The notes beneath the pieces are model-generated. The model was not told where the DNA came from. It saw nothing but the letters and a program-made list of their open reading frames with translations, and did no database searches. Of a stretch of 64,000 nucleotides of DNA, positions 34,755 to 43,825 are shown piece by piece. Location of the stretch: contig NZ_CP036261.1 in the NCBI RefSeq assembly GCF_007741475.1, positions 2,666,001-2,730,000 of the forward strand. The letters are read 5' to 3'. The stretch is from Rosistilla ulvae. Lineage in GTDB: Bacteria; Planctomycetota; Planctomycetia; Pirellulales; Pirellulaceae. Position 1 is the first letter of the stretch. Each line of letters starts with the position of its first letter. The translations under genes and the position numbers were made by a program.

Positions 34755-37754
34755 TCACGAATCGTTGTTGGGTTTCGGTGTGGCGTTTTGTTGGGGTTGC
34801 TGTTGCTTGTTGTTCGGCTTTTCCTTCCCCTGTTTGCTTGGCTGATTTCCTTCGGGCTTCTGGTTTCCAGGCCAGGGACGCAGCAGGTCGGCCAGAGTCT
34901 GCATCGACTTGGCATCCATCGGAACGCTTAACGATTGAACCACGACGGTCGTGTCGGGTTTGGCGTTTTGGTCCATGTATTGGATGATCTCTTCGATCGC
35001 GGGCAACCACTCCTCTTGCGCCGAAACGATGATCGTGTTGGAGAGCGCATCGACACCGACCGACAGGGCACCTTCGAACGACGCTTTGACTTTCGTCGGC
35101 TTGCTGTCCTTATCGTCGTTGCCACCGAAAATGCGGAACGTCCGCGACGATCCCGAGCTCTGTTTCTCCTTGTCGCCGCCGCCGGCGAACTCTTTATCTT
35201 TGGAGGACAACAGGTCGCGGAAGACATCTTTTACCGTCGCTGCGACGACGTTGGCGTCGGAGTATTCGAGCTTAAAAACTTTTAGGCGGCGGGCGCTGAT
35301 CGATTCTTCCGAAGGGGCGCGGTCGTAGATTTCGATCAACTCCGCAATCGTCTCCATCTGCTGCGGCGTGGCATCGCGGACGAGGATCGAATTGGTATCG
35401 ATGTCGTAGATGAACCGGACGGGGCGACGACTGGCCAGACCGTTGTTCTTCGACTCTTCCTTGAAGTCCATGCCCATCCAGGCACGCATCCAATTGTCGC
35501 TGCTGTCGGTCGATTTTTCGTCCTCGAAGTATTCGTCGAGGTTCAATTTAACGAGCGACGCCAAGGCGTATTGCAGATAGAAAACGCGGTGTTTCTTGGG
35601 AGGCGGGGCGAGTCGCTGCATCAACTCTTCCAAGGCGTCGAGCGCCGCGGTGTCTTGAGAACTCAAGATCAAGCGGCCATCGTTGGCGATCGAGATCGTG
35701 ATCGGTGGCAACGTTTCGTTCCCCGTATTCTTCGCGTCGCCAGCGGCCGCTTTCTCGTTGCTGGCGGGCGGTTGAGTTGCGTTTTCAGTGGAGTCTTGCG
35801 CGCCGAGCGGTCGCATGAAAACAGCGGTCTGCACTCGCGGGCGCTTTGGCACCGCGGTCGTCCTGGCGTTGTCTTGTTCTGCGGAATCCGCAGGCTGATC
35901 GTCGTCGGATGGCGACGATTCGGACTCCTCTTCCACCGCCGGCAATTCTCCTTCGACGCGGATCGGATTGGCGGTTGCGGGCCACAATTGCTGCAACTGG
36001 CGAATCAGATCGGCTGTTGATTTGGCTCCGCGAGAATCCTGCACCCGGATCGTGTTCGGATTGCCGCTGTCGCCGGGCAGTTCGCCCAGCTTGACCAGCA
36101 GGTTGTTGACGGCTTCGAGTTCGGCTTTGTTCGCGAACAGCAGCAGGCGATTATTTTCGATATCGGCTTCGACACGGAAATCCGAATCGGGCTTATCGTC
36201 ATCGTCCCCACCACCTCCATATCGCCGGTAGTAATAGTTGTTGCGATTGGAGTCGTCTTCCTCTTTCTTACCGATCAACAGATTATGGATCGTGACGGCC
36301 GCTTGGTCGGCGGGGAGACGCTTCAACCAAATGACTTCGATCTCGCGTCCCGAACCATCCAGTTTGTCGATGATCGCGCTGATCTTTTCATGATCTCGAA
36401 CCGTTGCGCTGGCGAAGATCACCTTCGCATCGGCGTCCATCTGCAGCATCGTTCGCGGGTCGAGATCGCCGATCTCTTTGAGCGCGGTCACGACCGATTC
36501 AGGCTTGAGGCTGACCAAGGCGTACCGCCGCATCTCGACAAGGCCACCGGTTTCCCCCGGTTCGCCAGTGACGAGGCTGCCGCCAGCCGATCCACTGGGG
36601 ACATCCAGTTGCTCGATCGCTCGTTCGATTTGAATCAACACGTCGGCGGGGGCATTGACCAGAATACTGTTGACCCGTTTGTTCACCGTCACAAATACCT
36701 GCGGAGCGTTGTCGCCTCGCAGGAACTTCGTCACGTCTTTTCCCTTTTGCTGCATCTGCATAAATAACTGCAACCGCTGCTGTTCGACTTGCAATTCGTT
36801 GGGGCTGCGGCGCGACGAGGGGTCCAAGCCCAGCAGGATCATGACTTGATCGGCGACGTAGTCGGCGCGGACGTATCGGATATGAAATTCGCGTGGCACC
36901 TGATGCGAATCGGCGGCGGCGTGTTCGGCGTTGATCAATCGACTGACATCGCGGAGGTTGGCGACCGCATCGATCACCAACAACCGGTTCGACGAGACCA
37001 GCGGTTGCACCTTTCCGTTGGGACTCAGCAGCGATTTGACATCCGCCGCCAACGCTTCGGCTTTTAGTTTGGTCGGCAGCGGGAAGGTGATCTTGGCAAA
37101 ATCGTAGGGAGACAGGTCCATCAGTTCCGCTTCGTCTTCGACGCGAGGCAACATGCTGGGGTCGAGTTTGTCGATCTTCACGATCGACAGCACCTGGCCG
37201 CGCAGCAGCATCGTGTAGCCGCGATCCAACAGCAACCGATTGACCAGATCGCGGGCCTCGGTGATCGTGTAGCTGCGGTAGGTGATCAGGTTCAGATACC
37301 CGCCGGGCATCTGTTGCCAATCGAGGCTGTAACCGCCGACATCGCTGAGCCATTGCAAGAAGTCGGGCCAAGGCTGGTTTCGGAATCGGAAACGGATCCG
37401 CCCATCGGGATCGGGGCGCTGTTCGAACTCCTTCGGATCGGGGGGCACAGGCGGTTCGCCCGGTCGCATCACCACTTCGGGCGGCTTAGCCTCGTCGCCT
37501 TCGGACTTTTTGTCTTTGTCCTCCGGCTTACCCTCTTTCGACTCTTTCGATCCGTTGGAGGTTCCAGAGGGTTGGGGCTTCGATCTGTCCGCTTGCTTGG
37601 CCGCAGATTGAGCCACCACGGGGGCAGCCCCGTTCTTTTGAGCGAAGGCACGCGGGGAGACAAATGTTGACGCCGCGAACAGTACCAGCAGAGCGAGCTT
37701 GATGAAGTTCGTTAAGACACTCGCGAATTGCCTTTCGGAGGTCAGATATATCAT
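34755..37754 (-). CDS. Secretin N-domain (NolW-like) repeat protein without a secretin barrel
   Basis: A 999-residue exported protein: a signal peptide up to about residue 38 (FVSPRAFAQ), a Lys/Glu/Ser-rich linker, then several copies of the alpha/beta N1-type domain of GspD/PulD secretins. Recurring marks are VSSNRLLVIDAVANLRDVSRLI, VTVNKRVNSILVNAPADVLIQIERAIEQLD, LLLFANKAELEAVNNLLVKL and VGVDALSNTIIVSAQEEWLPAIEEII. I see no C-terminal secretin barrel signature; the protein ends in a Gln/Asn/Lys tail. It may build periplasmic scaffolds for a type II/IV-like apparatus. The coiled-coil gene precedes it on the same strand by 120 bp. Confidence 0.78.
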   Translation of the reverse strand: MIYLTSERQFASVLTNFIKLALLVLFAASTFVSPRAFAQKNGAAPVVAQSAAKQADRSKPQPSGTSNGSKESKEGKPEDKDKKSEGDEAKPPEVVMRPGEPPVPPDPKEFEQRPDPDGRIRFRFRNQPWPDFLQWLSDVGGYSLDWQQMPGGYLNLITYRSYTITEARDLVNRLLLDRGYTMLLRGQVLSIVKIDKLDPSMLPRVEDEAELMDLSPYDFAKITFPLPTKLKAEALAADVKSLLSPNGKVQPLVSSNRLLVIDAVANLRDVSRLINAEHAAADSHQVPREFHIRYVRADYVADQVMILLGLDPSSRRSPNELQVEQQRLQLFMQMQQKGKDVTKFLRGDNAPQVFVTVNKRVNSILVNAPADVLIQIERAIEQLDVPSGSAGGSLVTGEPGETGGLVEMRRYALVSLKPESVVTALKEIGDLDPRTMLQMDADAKVIFASATVRDHEKISAIIDKLDGSGREIEVIWLKRLPADQAAVTIHNLLIGKKEEDDSNRNNYYYRRYGGGGDDDDKPDSDFRVEADIENNRLLLFANKAELEAVNNLLVKLGELPGDSGNPNTIRVQDSRGAKSTADLIRQLQQLWPATANPIRVEGELPAVEEESESSPSDDDQPADSAEQDNARTTAVPKRPRVQTAVFMRPLGAQDSTENATQPPASNEKAAAGDAKNTGNETLPPITISIANDGRLILSSQDTAALDALEELMQRLAPPPKKHRVFYLQYALASLVKLNLDEYFEDEKSTDSSDNWMRAWMGMDFKEESKNNGLASRRPVRFIYDIDTNSILVRDATPQQMETIAELIEIYDRAPSEESISARRLKVFKLEYSDANVVAATVKDVFRDLLSSKDKEFAGGGDKEKQSSGSSRTFRIFGGNDDKDSKPTKVKASFEGALSVGVDALSNTIIVSAQEEWLPAIEEIIQYMDQNAKPDTTVVVQSLSVPMDAKSMQTLADLLRPWPGNQKPEGNQPSKQGKEKPNNKQQQPQQNATPKPNNDS

Positions 37755-37874
37755 GAAATTCGGTCCGTGGGAAATTCGAGTGCAGCTAGAGGCTGCGTTG
37801 GCAGGAGAGTGGGGAGCCGAGGAGTCGCTGGAACGGGAGATGTTTCAGCGACACAGATTTATCTAAAAGCCTGG

Positions 37875-39122
37875 CTATTTGTCGTCGCGTTTCTTCTTTG
37901 GCTTCCGTTTTTTGTCGCTGGGGCGGTCGGCATCGCGCTGCCGCTTCAACGCGGTCAGTTCCTTTTCGAGCGCCTTCTGCCGCCGTTGCAGCGATTCGTT
38001 TTTCTTGTTCGCCTGTTTCAGCTGATCCAACGCCGCCTGATGTTCCTTCTCCAACGCAGCTGCTTTTTTCTCTAGCAGCTCCGACGTTTTGATGTTGTTT
38101 TCCAAAGCTTCCGTCTTGCCCGCCAGATCCGCCCGCAGCTCTCGAACTTGTTTGTTCATCGCGTCGACGGCCTTCGATTGTTCGATCATTTGAGCTTTCG
38201 AGACTTCGGCCATTTTGGTGAACTTGACAACCTGTTGAGCGTGTTGTTGTTTGGCCGCGTCGAGCTGCATCGCCAACTCTTGATTCGCTTTTGCCTTCGC
38301 AGCCGCTTCCAACTTCGCAGCTTGGGCTTGCTTGGCGAATGACTCCGTCCGCTGAACCAGCGCGTTCTTCGCCGCTTCCAATTGCTCGCTCTGTTCCTGC
38401 ATCGCCTTCAACTTTTGAGCCGCCTCGGCTTTTGCCGCTTCCACTTTTTTGGCGATCGACTGCGTCTGCTTTGTCAGTTCGGACTTTAAAGCTAGCTCGC
38501 GCGCTTGATTTTCTTTGCGTGTTGCCGCCAGTCCGACCGAGACTTCATCGACCAAAGTCTTCAAACGGGCATCCGCTGCGGAGAGTTCCTTGGCATGCTC
38601 CCGCCGCATCGCAGCGATCGTCGACTGCAATTGCTCGACCTGTGGTGTGTCGATTTGCTTCGCCGCGGCCTCTTGTTCTCTCTTTTGAAGGCGCTGTGTG
38701 AGCGAGTCGATCTGCTGTTTGGCTTGCTTCATTTCGTGTTCAAATTTCGAAGTCGCTTCGCGGAGTTCGGCGGCCAGATCGCGAGGGCCCGGAAGTTCGG
38801 CGGGCTTGGCAGCGGGAGCGTCGGGGCGAGCGGATGCATTTTCGGGGGGATTCATCTGCATCACCGATTTCCCCAACGGAGCCTGGGAAGGGGAATCGGC
38901 GGCTCGATTCGCCGCCCGTTCACAATCGATGGTGCAGGGAGGGGCGGGCGACCCGTCGGACGAATCGACTGACGAGGGCTGCGACTCGATCGGGGGGCCC
39001 ACCGAAATGATGCGTTCGCCATGCGCGAGGGCTTGGTATTGGGCATCCGCCGCGCTTGCGGCCAAGATGAGCAGTGCGAGGCCGGAAACAGCACGCGGTA
39101 GCGAACGAAAAGAGGTGGACAC
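37875..39122 (-). CDS. Exported long coiled-coil protein
   Basis: About 415 residues from a GTG start at 39122, which has GGGAG about eight bases upstream and opens a good signal peptide (SLPRAVSGLALLILAASAADAQ, trimmed here). The longer open frame to 39275 lacks such features. After a short proline-rich part, residues from about 120 to 400 are an almost unbroken heptad pattern rich in Ala/Lys/Glu/Gln, followed by a very basic tail (DKKRKPKKKRD). No enzymatic motif is present. It probably forms rods in the periplasm and may be cotranscribed with the secretin-N-domain gene downstream. Confidence 0.75.
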   Translation of the reverse strand: MSTSFRSLPRAVSGLALLILAASAADAQYQALAHGERIISVGPPIESQPSSVDSSDGSPAPPCTIDCERAANRAADSPSQAPLGKSVMQMNPPENASARPDAPAAKPAELPGPRDLAAELREATSKFEHEMKQAKQQIDSLTQRLQKREQEAAAKQIDTPQVEQLQSTIAAMRREHAKELSAADARLKTLVDEVSVGLAATRKENQARELALKSELTKQTQSIAKKVEAAKAEAAQKLKAMQEQSEQLEAAKNALVQRTESFAKQAQAAKLEAAAKAKANQELAMQLDAAKQQHAQQVVKFTKMAEVSKAQMIEQSKAVDAMNKQVRELRADLAGKTEALENNIKTSELLEKKAAALEKEHQAALDQLKQANKKNESLQRRQKALEKELTALKRQRDADRPSDKKRKPKKKRDDK

Positions 39123-39381
39123 GGAGAGAACTCCCAAAACGCGAATTGCGAGGTACGGATCGATAAGCGGCAATGAATTGCCATTTTGCGTCGATTCGAT
39201 CCGCAAAGCAAACGAAAACTCAACCGCCCGCGAGCGGGGAAGCGGACAAGGATTGACAAATTTGTTGAAAACCATCGAAACCCGCCGTCGCGGCGGCGGT
39301 TAATAACGGAAGTAAATACAAACCTATTCAGCTGAGTCGATTCACGACCAGCGTGAACCTTGATGTGATTGGAGTCTTCCC

Positions 39382-40233
39382 ATGCTTGTTCGATCTCAAA
39401 ATTCGTTGCTTGTTTGTGCAGCCATCGCGCTGTTCGCAGCCCCCGTTTTGGCCCAGCCTGGTGGTGGCCGCGGCGGCCGTGGTGGAGGTTTCGGCGGTGG
39501 CGCGGGGTTCGGTGCCAGCAAGCACTTGCCCGTTGCCGGGGCGTTGCGTTCCGAAGAGGTGCGCGAGGAGATCGAATTGATGCCCGACCAGATCGAAGCT
39601 TTGAAAAAGTTGAACGATCGCGAAAACAATCGCCGCGGCCAAGATCGCCCCGATTTCCGCAACATGTCCGAAGAGGAGCGGGGCGAATTCATGGCCAAGA
39701 TGCAAAAGGAGCGGGAAGCGCAGATGGAAGAGTCCAACGCGATGTTGGAACAGATCTTGCTACCGCCGCAACTGGATCGTTTGCGTGAGATCGCAATTCA
39801 AATGACGGGGATCAACGCATTGTTCTCCGATTACGTCACGACCGAGTTGAAGATCACCGACGCACAAAAGAGCAAGCTGACCGAAGCCCAAACCGCTTCG
39901 CAAGCCAAGATGCGAGAAAAGATGCAGGAGATGTTTGCGGGGCAAGGTCGCGGTGGCAACCAGGGGGGAGAGCGTCCCGACCGCGACGCGATGCGAGCTC
40001 AAGTTGAAGAACTGCGAAAGAGCGTCGAAGGAGACCTGTTGGCGGTTTTGTCGACCGAACAACAAGCCAACTTTGAAAAGCTGAAAGGGGAAAAGTTCGA
40101 ACTGCCCGAGCGAGCCTTTGGTGGCCGCGGCGGTGAGGCTGGTGGTCGCGGCGGACGCCCCCAACGAGGCGGCGAAGGACGCGGGCAACGACGCGGTGGC
40201 GATCGCCAACGCCCCGAATCCTCGCAAGAATAG
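39382..40233 (+). CDS. Periplasmic Gly/Arg-rich protein with helical core
   Basis: A 283-residue exported protein. Signal peptide residues 1-20 end at VLAQ. The mature start and the C-terminus are low-complexity Gly/Arg (GGRGGRGGG and GGRGGRPQRGG). The centre is a helical core of about 150 residues (LMPDQIEALKKLNDREN, ILLPPQLDRLREIAIQMTG, LSTEQQANFEKLKGEKF). The helical pattern with L-x-x-x-Q pairs resembles the CpxP/Spy LTXXQ group, in which exported proteins bind unfolded protein or metal. RGG-like tails suggest nucleic-acid or surface binding but are unproven. A terminator follows. Confidence 0.7.
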   Translation: MLVRSQNSLLVCAAIALFAAPVLAQPGGGRGGRGGGFGGGAGFGASKHLPVAGALRSEEVREEIELMPDQIEALKKLNDRENNRRGQDRPDFRNMSEEERGEFMAKMQKEREAQMEESNAMLEQILLPPQLDRLREIAIQMTGINALFSDYVTTELKITDAQKSKLTEAQTASQAKMREKMQEMFAGQGRGGNQGGERPDRDAMRAQVEELRKSVEGDLLAVLSTEQQANFEKLKGEKFELPERAFGGRGGEAGGRGGRPQRGGEGRGQRRGGDRQRPESSQE

Positions 40234-40271
40234 CTCGCTCGCCGGGAGCTAGCCCCCAAGATAAATCATCG

Positions 40272-40309
40272 GATCCTTGTTTCAGCCCGCGCTGAGACAA
40301 GGATCTTTT
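40272..40309 (+). terminator. Rho-independent terminator
   Basis: Stem GATCCTTGT...ACAAGGATC (40272-40305), with an inner TCAG/CTGA pairing and a T4 run at 40306-40309. It is placed about 40 bp after the Gly/Arg-rich gene and separates it from the clpP pair. Confidence 0.8.
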
Positions 40310-40490
40310 GCGTTGGTCGGCGAGTGGGTAGGTTGGCCGAGGTGTCGCGCCGTCGGTAAATGCAGGCATTTCGAAACCGCAAAGAATCTAATGCGTTTAC
40401 GGTGCCGGTGCCGATACCCCACCTTGCCATAGATTGTGAATCAGCAATCATTAAGCAGACGAATTACTGTCCCACTTGCGAAGGCGCCCC

Positions 40491-41111
40491 ATGAATCAAG
40501 AGATCTGGAATTCCCATTCCTACCAAAGCGTGCAACGTCAACGTCAGCTGACGCTTGGGGATTTGTTACTGGAAAACCGAATCGTCTTTTTGCAAGGCGA
40601 GATCCATACGGGTAACGCAAATGAAGTGGTTATGAAACTGCTTTATCTGCAAAGCGAAAACCGCCGCAAAGATGTGCATTTTTACATCAATTCGCCAGGC
40701 GGCGACGTGATCGCAACGCTAGCGATCTACGACACGATGCAAATGCTTTCGTGCCCGATCGCGACCTATTGCGTCGGCCAAGCGGCCAGCGGCGGCGCGG
40801 TATTGTTGGTCGGTGGAACCAAGGGAAAGCGTTACGCTTTGCCTCATTCACGCGTGATGATGCACCAACCCGCCGGTGGCGTGGGTGGCCAGATCAGCGA
40901 CATCGAGATCCATGCCAACGAGATCTTGCGTTATCGCGACGTGCTCAACGGAATCCTGGCTGAACACACCGGGCAGACGGTGGAAAAGATCGCTCAAGAT
41001 ACCGACCGCGATTTCTTTTTGACCGCTCAAGCCGCCAAGGAATACGGAATCGTCGACGACATTTTGACCAAGCCGCCGATGGGTGCCGAAGACGAAGCTG
41101 CCAAGGGCTAG
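40491..41111 (+). CDS. clpP: ATP-dependent Clp protease proteolytic subunit, first paralogue
   Basis: A 206-residue ClpP. The catalytic triad is S100 (GQAASGG), H125 (VMMHQP) and D174 (TDRDFF), and the oxyanion/handle region FYINSPGGDV is intact. The residue after the serine is Gly where most ClpP proteins have Met, and the N-terminal segment differs from standard ClpP. It therefore looks like the specialised member of a ClpP1/ClpP2 pair. I chose the ATG at 40491 over a TTG 15 bp upstream. The second clpP follows after 68 bp on the same strand, and hetero-tetradecamers are possible. No ClpX or ClpA is in the window. Confidence 0.93.
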   Translation: MNQEIWNSHSYQSVQRQRQLTLGDLLLENRIVFLQGEIHTGNANEVVMKLLYLQSENRRKDVHFYINSPGGDVIATLAIYDTMQMLSCPIATYCVGQAASGGAVLLVGGTKGKRYALPHSRVMMHQPAGGVGGQISDIEIHANEILRYRDVLNGILAEHTGQTVEKIAQDTDRDFFLTAQAAKEYGIVDDILTKPPMGAEDEAAKG

Positions 41112-41179
41112 CCGTCGCGGTCTGCTGAGTCTACTTCCATTCAACACGCATTTATCCCCGATTCCACAGGTTGCCAACG

Positions 41180-41773
41180 ATGCCATTGATCCCTTACGTC
41201 GTCGAAAAGAGCGGTCGCGAAGAGCGAGTGTACGATATCTACAGTCGCTTGCTGAAAGACAGGATCATCTTCCTCGGCTCGCAAGTGAACGACGATGTCG
41301 CCAATTCGTTGGTCGCGCAGATGTTGTTCCTGCAGTCGGACGATCCCAAGGCGGACATCCATCTGTACATTAATTCGCCCGGCGGCAGCGTCAGCGCTGG
41401 CTTGGCGATCTACGACACGATGCAGTTCGTCTCCTGCGACGTGGCAACCTATTGCATCGGCCAAGCCGCTTCGATGGGTGCTGTGCTGTTGACCGCCGGT
41501 GCCAAGGGGAAGCGTTTCGCGCTGCCCAACGCACGGATCATGATTCACCAACCGCTAGCCGGCATGCAGGGCACCGCGGAAGAGATCCGGATTCACGCCG
41601 AAGAATTCCGCCGTATCAAACGCAAGCTGAACGAGATCTTGATCCATCACTGCGGCAAGTCGATGGAAGAGATCGAAAAAGACACCGATCGCGACCGCTT
41701 TATGTCGGCCGATGAAGGGGTCGAATACGGCTTGATCGACAAGGTCGTCGCATCGGTCAACGACAAGACTTAA
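41180..41773 (+). CDS. clpP: ATP-dependent Clp protease proteolytic subunit, second paralogue
   Basis: A 197-residue ClpP of the canonical type. It starts [20 protein letters not shown], with the catalytic triad S98 (GQAASMGA), H123 (IMIHQP) and D172 (TDRDRF). Length and motifs match E. coli ClpP. It would degrade unfolded or tagged proteins handed over by ClpX/ClpC. I chose the ATG at 41180; a TTG nine bases upstream is in frame. It is the second of two adjacent clpP genes that probably share a transcript and may co-assemble. Confidence 0.95.
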   Translation: MPLIPYVVEKSGREERVYDIYSRLLKDRIIFLGSQVNDDVANSLVAQMLFLQSDDPKADIHLYINSPGGSVSAGLAIYDTMQFVSCDVATYCIGQAASMGAVLLTAGAKGKRFALPNARIMIHQPLAGMQGTAEEIRIHAEEFRRIKRKLNEILIHHCGKSMEEIEKDTDRDRFMSADEGVEYGLIDKVVASVNDKT

Positions 41774-41808
41774 TCTAGCTCAGGGCGAACACTTAACCCG
41801 TGACTACC

Positions 41809-42396
41809 ATGGCTGCTACGACAGCATTGCCCGCAGACAAACGCGCCCAGCAAGGTGGCCTGCTTTTTTTGGCTTCCCTGCTGGTCTTTTTCCTGACGGG
41901 AATTGTGTCGTTTGCCTTGTACGCCAGTTGGCGGGAGACGGCGTTCATCCAAGCCGAGAAGCTGCCGCTCTCTTTCGCCTGGAGCACGTTGTGTTTGGTT
42001 TTCGTTAGCGGCCTGCTGCACTGGGGCGTTTTCAGTGTACGGCGCGAACGTTGTCGCGAAGCGCTGGTGCTGTTGATCGCTTCTTTGATCGGCGCAGTCG
42101 CTTTTCTTGTCATCCAAGGCGTGGCGATGTGGCACGTCGCTGGCGGCTATGCCACCGCGGGGCTCGAAGCGGGCTTGGCTGGCATGATGCTGGTGCTCGC
42201 CTTGTTGCACGCCCTGCACGTGATCGGTGGCGTCGCGGCCCTGGTGATCGTGACGGCTCGGTTGGCCCGCGGCCAATACGATCACGAGCGGCATTGGGGG
42301 ATCTCCTTTACCGCACTCTATTGGCATTTCTTGGACGTGGTTTGGATCGCGATGCTGTTCGCGTTCTGGTACACCAGCGGCGGATTCGCCAGCTAG
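41809..42396 (+). CDS. Cytochrome c oxidase subunit III-like membrane protein
   Basis: A 195-residue protein with five predicted membrane helices. It resembles the short CoxC/CyoC form of heme-copper oxidase subunit III. Diagnostic pieces are the ALYWHFLDVVWIAML helix with its conserved His near the end, HALHVIGGVAALV before it, and GGLLFLASLLVFFLTGI at the start. No oxidase subunit I or II lies in the window, so it is a stand-alone subunit III gene. GTG at 41800 is an alternative start. Confidence 0.82.
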   Translation: MAATTALPADKRAQQGGLLFLASLLVFFLTGIVSFALYASWRETAFIQAEKLPLSFAWSTLCLVFVSGLLHWGVFSVRRERCREALVLLIASLIGAVAFLVIQGVAMWHVAGGYATAGLEAGLAGMMLVLALLHALHVIGGVAALVIVTARLARGQYDHERHWGISFTALYWHFLDVVWIAMLFAFWYTSGGFAS

Positions 42397-42456
42397 ATCG
42401 ACCGCGCGTCGGTTGAAGGCGATCCTGCTATCGGTGCCGGTCATTCGTCGCAAGGC

Positions 42457-43584
42457 TCATGCGGCTCGGAACAGCACGCGATTGCTGGGCTGGCTGCGGA
42501 TTGTTTCTTTTCCGTACGTCGTCAGCATCGCGTCGGCAACTTCGAAGCCATGGCGAAACAGCAGGCTGAACTCGCTGTCGGTGAGTCGGCGAAGCGTCGT
42601 TTCGATCTGCGTCGCGCGTTGGACTTCACCGTCGGTGAGCGCCGCTTTTCCCGGGACGGGGCTGCGTGAGTAGACTTTTCGGGTGGCGAGTCCCAATCGC
42701 AGGTAGGCGCCGGAGCCGGGGTTGGTTTTAAAGTGCTCCATCAACATCCGCGCCCGCAGGCTGCGAACTTGATCGGTTGCCACATCGACCAGTCGCAACG
42801 AGGCTTTTAAAAAGCCGGGACGCCAACCCGATTGCCGCGTCTCGACCGACAACGGCCTCGAGGCGTCGCAGACGATCAAATAGTCGGTGCCGTCTCGCAG
42901 CCCTTCTCCCGGTTTGAACAGCGATTCGACTCCCAGGTTATCGTACACACCGCCGTCCCAGAGATGGACGTGTTTGTATTTCGGCGGGATCGTTTGCCAG
43001 TCGTCGTCGCGGTATTCGGCCCACTGGTAGTTCTTTGATCGGACCAGCAGGGGACCGATTAATCCGGGAACGGCGGCCGACGCTGCCAGAGCGTGCGATA
43101 GCCGAAATTCGGGATCGGGGACATATTTGGTTTGGTAGTCGCCCATCAAATCGCGTTGGAACCGCCAGTTCTTTCCCGTTTGATAGCACGTTGCGTTGAT
43201 GATCCAACGCGGGCTGATCGGAAGGTCGGCGAGCATCCCTTGGATGCCCCATTCGCTTTCAAGTACGTTACCTAGAACCGACGCGCGGCCCGATGCCAAC
43301 CGCCACGGCATCGTGAGCGATTGAAGGACAAACGTCCGCTGCAGGTTTCGCTTCGTCAGCAACGAAAGGCAGCGCGGTACGACTTCATGCAGGTATTGCT
43401 CACTGCTGGGCCAACGGTTACCGGCGGCTGCGAAGACGAGCCCGGCAGCCAGACTGCCTCCCGACACACTGGCGATGGTTGTTACGTTTCCCAGCAGATC
43501 TTGGCGGGCCAAGCGAGCGAGCACGCCCAGGTGAAATACCGTCGCGCGGACTCCGCCGCCTGAAAATGCGAGAGCGATCTTCAT
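42457..43584 (-). CDS. Patatin-like phospholipase
   Basis: A 375-residue serine lipase-like protein. Patatin landmarks are ALAFSGGGVRATVFHLGVL (oxyanion loop, residues 4-22), the nucleophile elbow SVSGGS with S41, and the catalytic-dyad aspartate in WDGGVYDNLGVES. The first Gly of the usual GxSxG elbow is Ser, as in a known patatin subgroup. No signal peptide is seen, so the protein is probably cytoplasmic or membrane-associated. I chose the ATG at 43584, where the conserved beta strand begins; the frame is open to 43641. It converges with the subunit III-like gene. Confidence 0.88.
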   Translation of the reverse strand: MKIALAFSGGGVRATVFHLGVLARLARQDLLGNVTTIASVSGGSLAAGLVFAAAGNRWPSSEQYLHEVVPRCLSLLTKRNLQRTFVLQSLTMPWRLASGRASVLGNVLESEWGIQGMLADLPISPRWIINATCYQTGKNWRFQRDLMGDYQTKYVPDPEFRLSHALAASAAVPGLIGPLLVRSKNYQWAEYRDDDWQTIPPKYKHVHLWDGGVYDNLGVESLFKPGEGLRDGTDYLIVCDASRPLSVETRQSGWRPGFLKASLRLVDVATDQVRSLRARMLMEHFKTNPGSGAYLRLGLATRKVYSRSPVPGKAALTDGEVQRATQIETTLRRLTDSEFSLLFRHGFEVADAMLTTYGKETIRSQPSNRVLFRAA

Positions 43585-43825
43585 GAGGCTATGGCGATTC
43601 TTGCTGGCGTGAGACAAGGGTTGATTGAGGCCCCAATCCATCCGCTGGATTCGAGTCCTTTTCCTGTCCGGGATCGTAAAGCGTGCTCGGTCGACAGGTC
43701 CATATCAATCGCACGATCGATAGCAGATCGTCTGCGGAGGGTTTTGCTTTCGGGCGGTCGCAGGGCGCATGATCCGTTGGCGCGTCGCAGCGTTTGGCGT
43801 CGCTGACACGATTGTCCCGCAGAGA

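Noticed and set aside
39123-39275. ATG-started longer form of the coiled-coil protein
   Set aside because: The signal peptide and a ribosome binding site point to the GTG at 39122.
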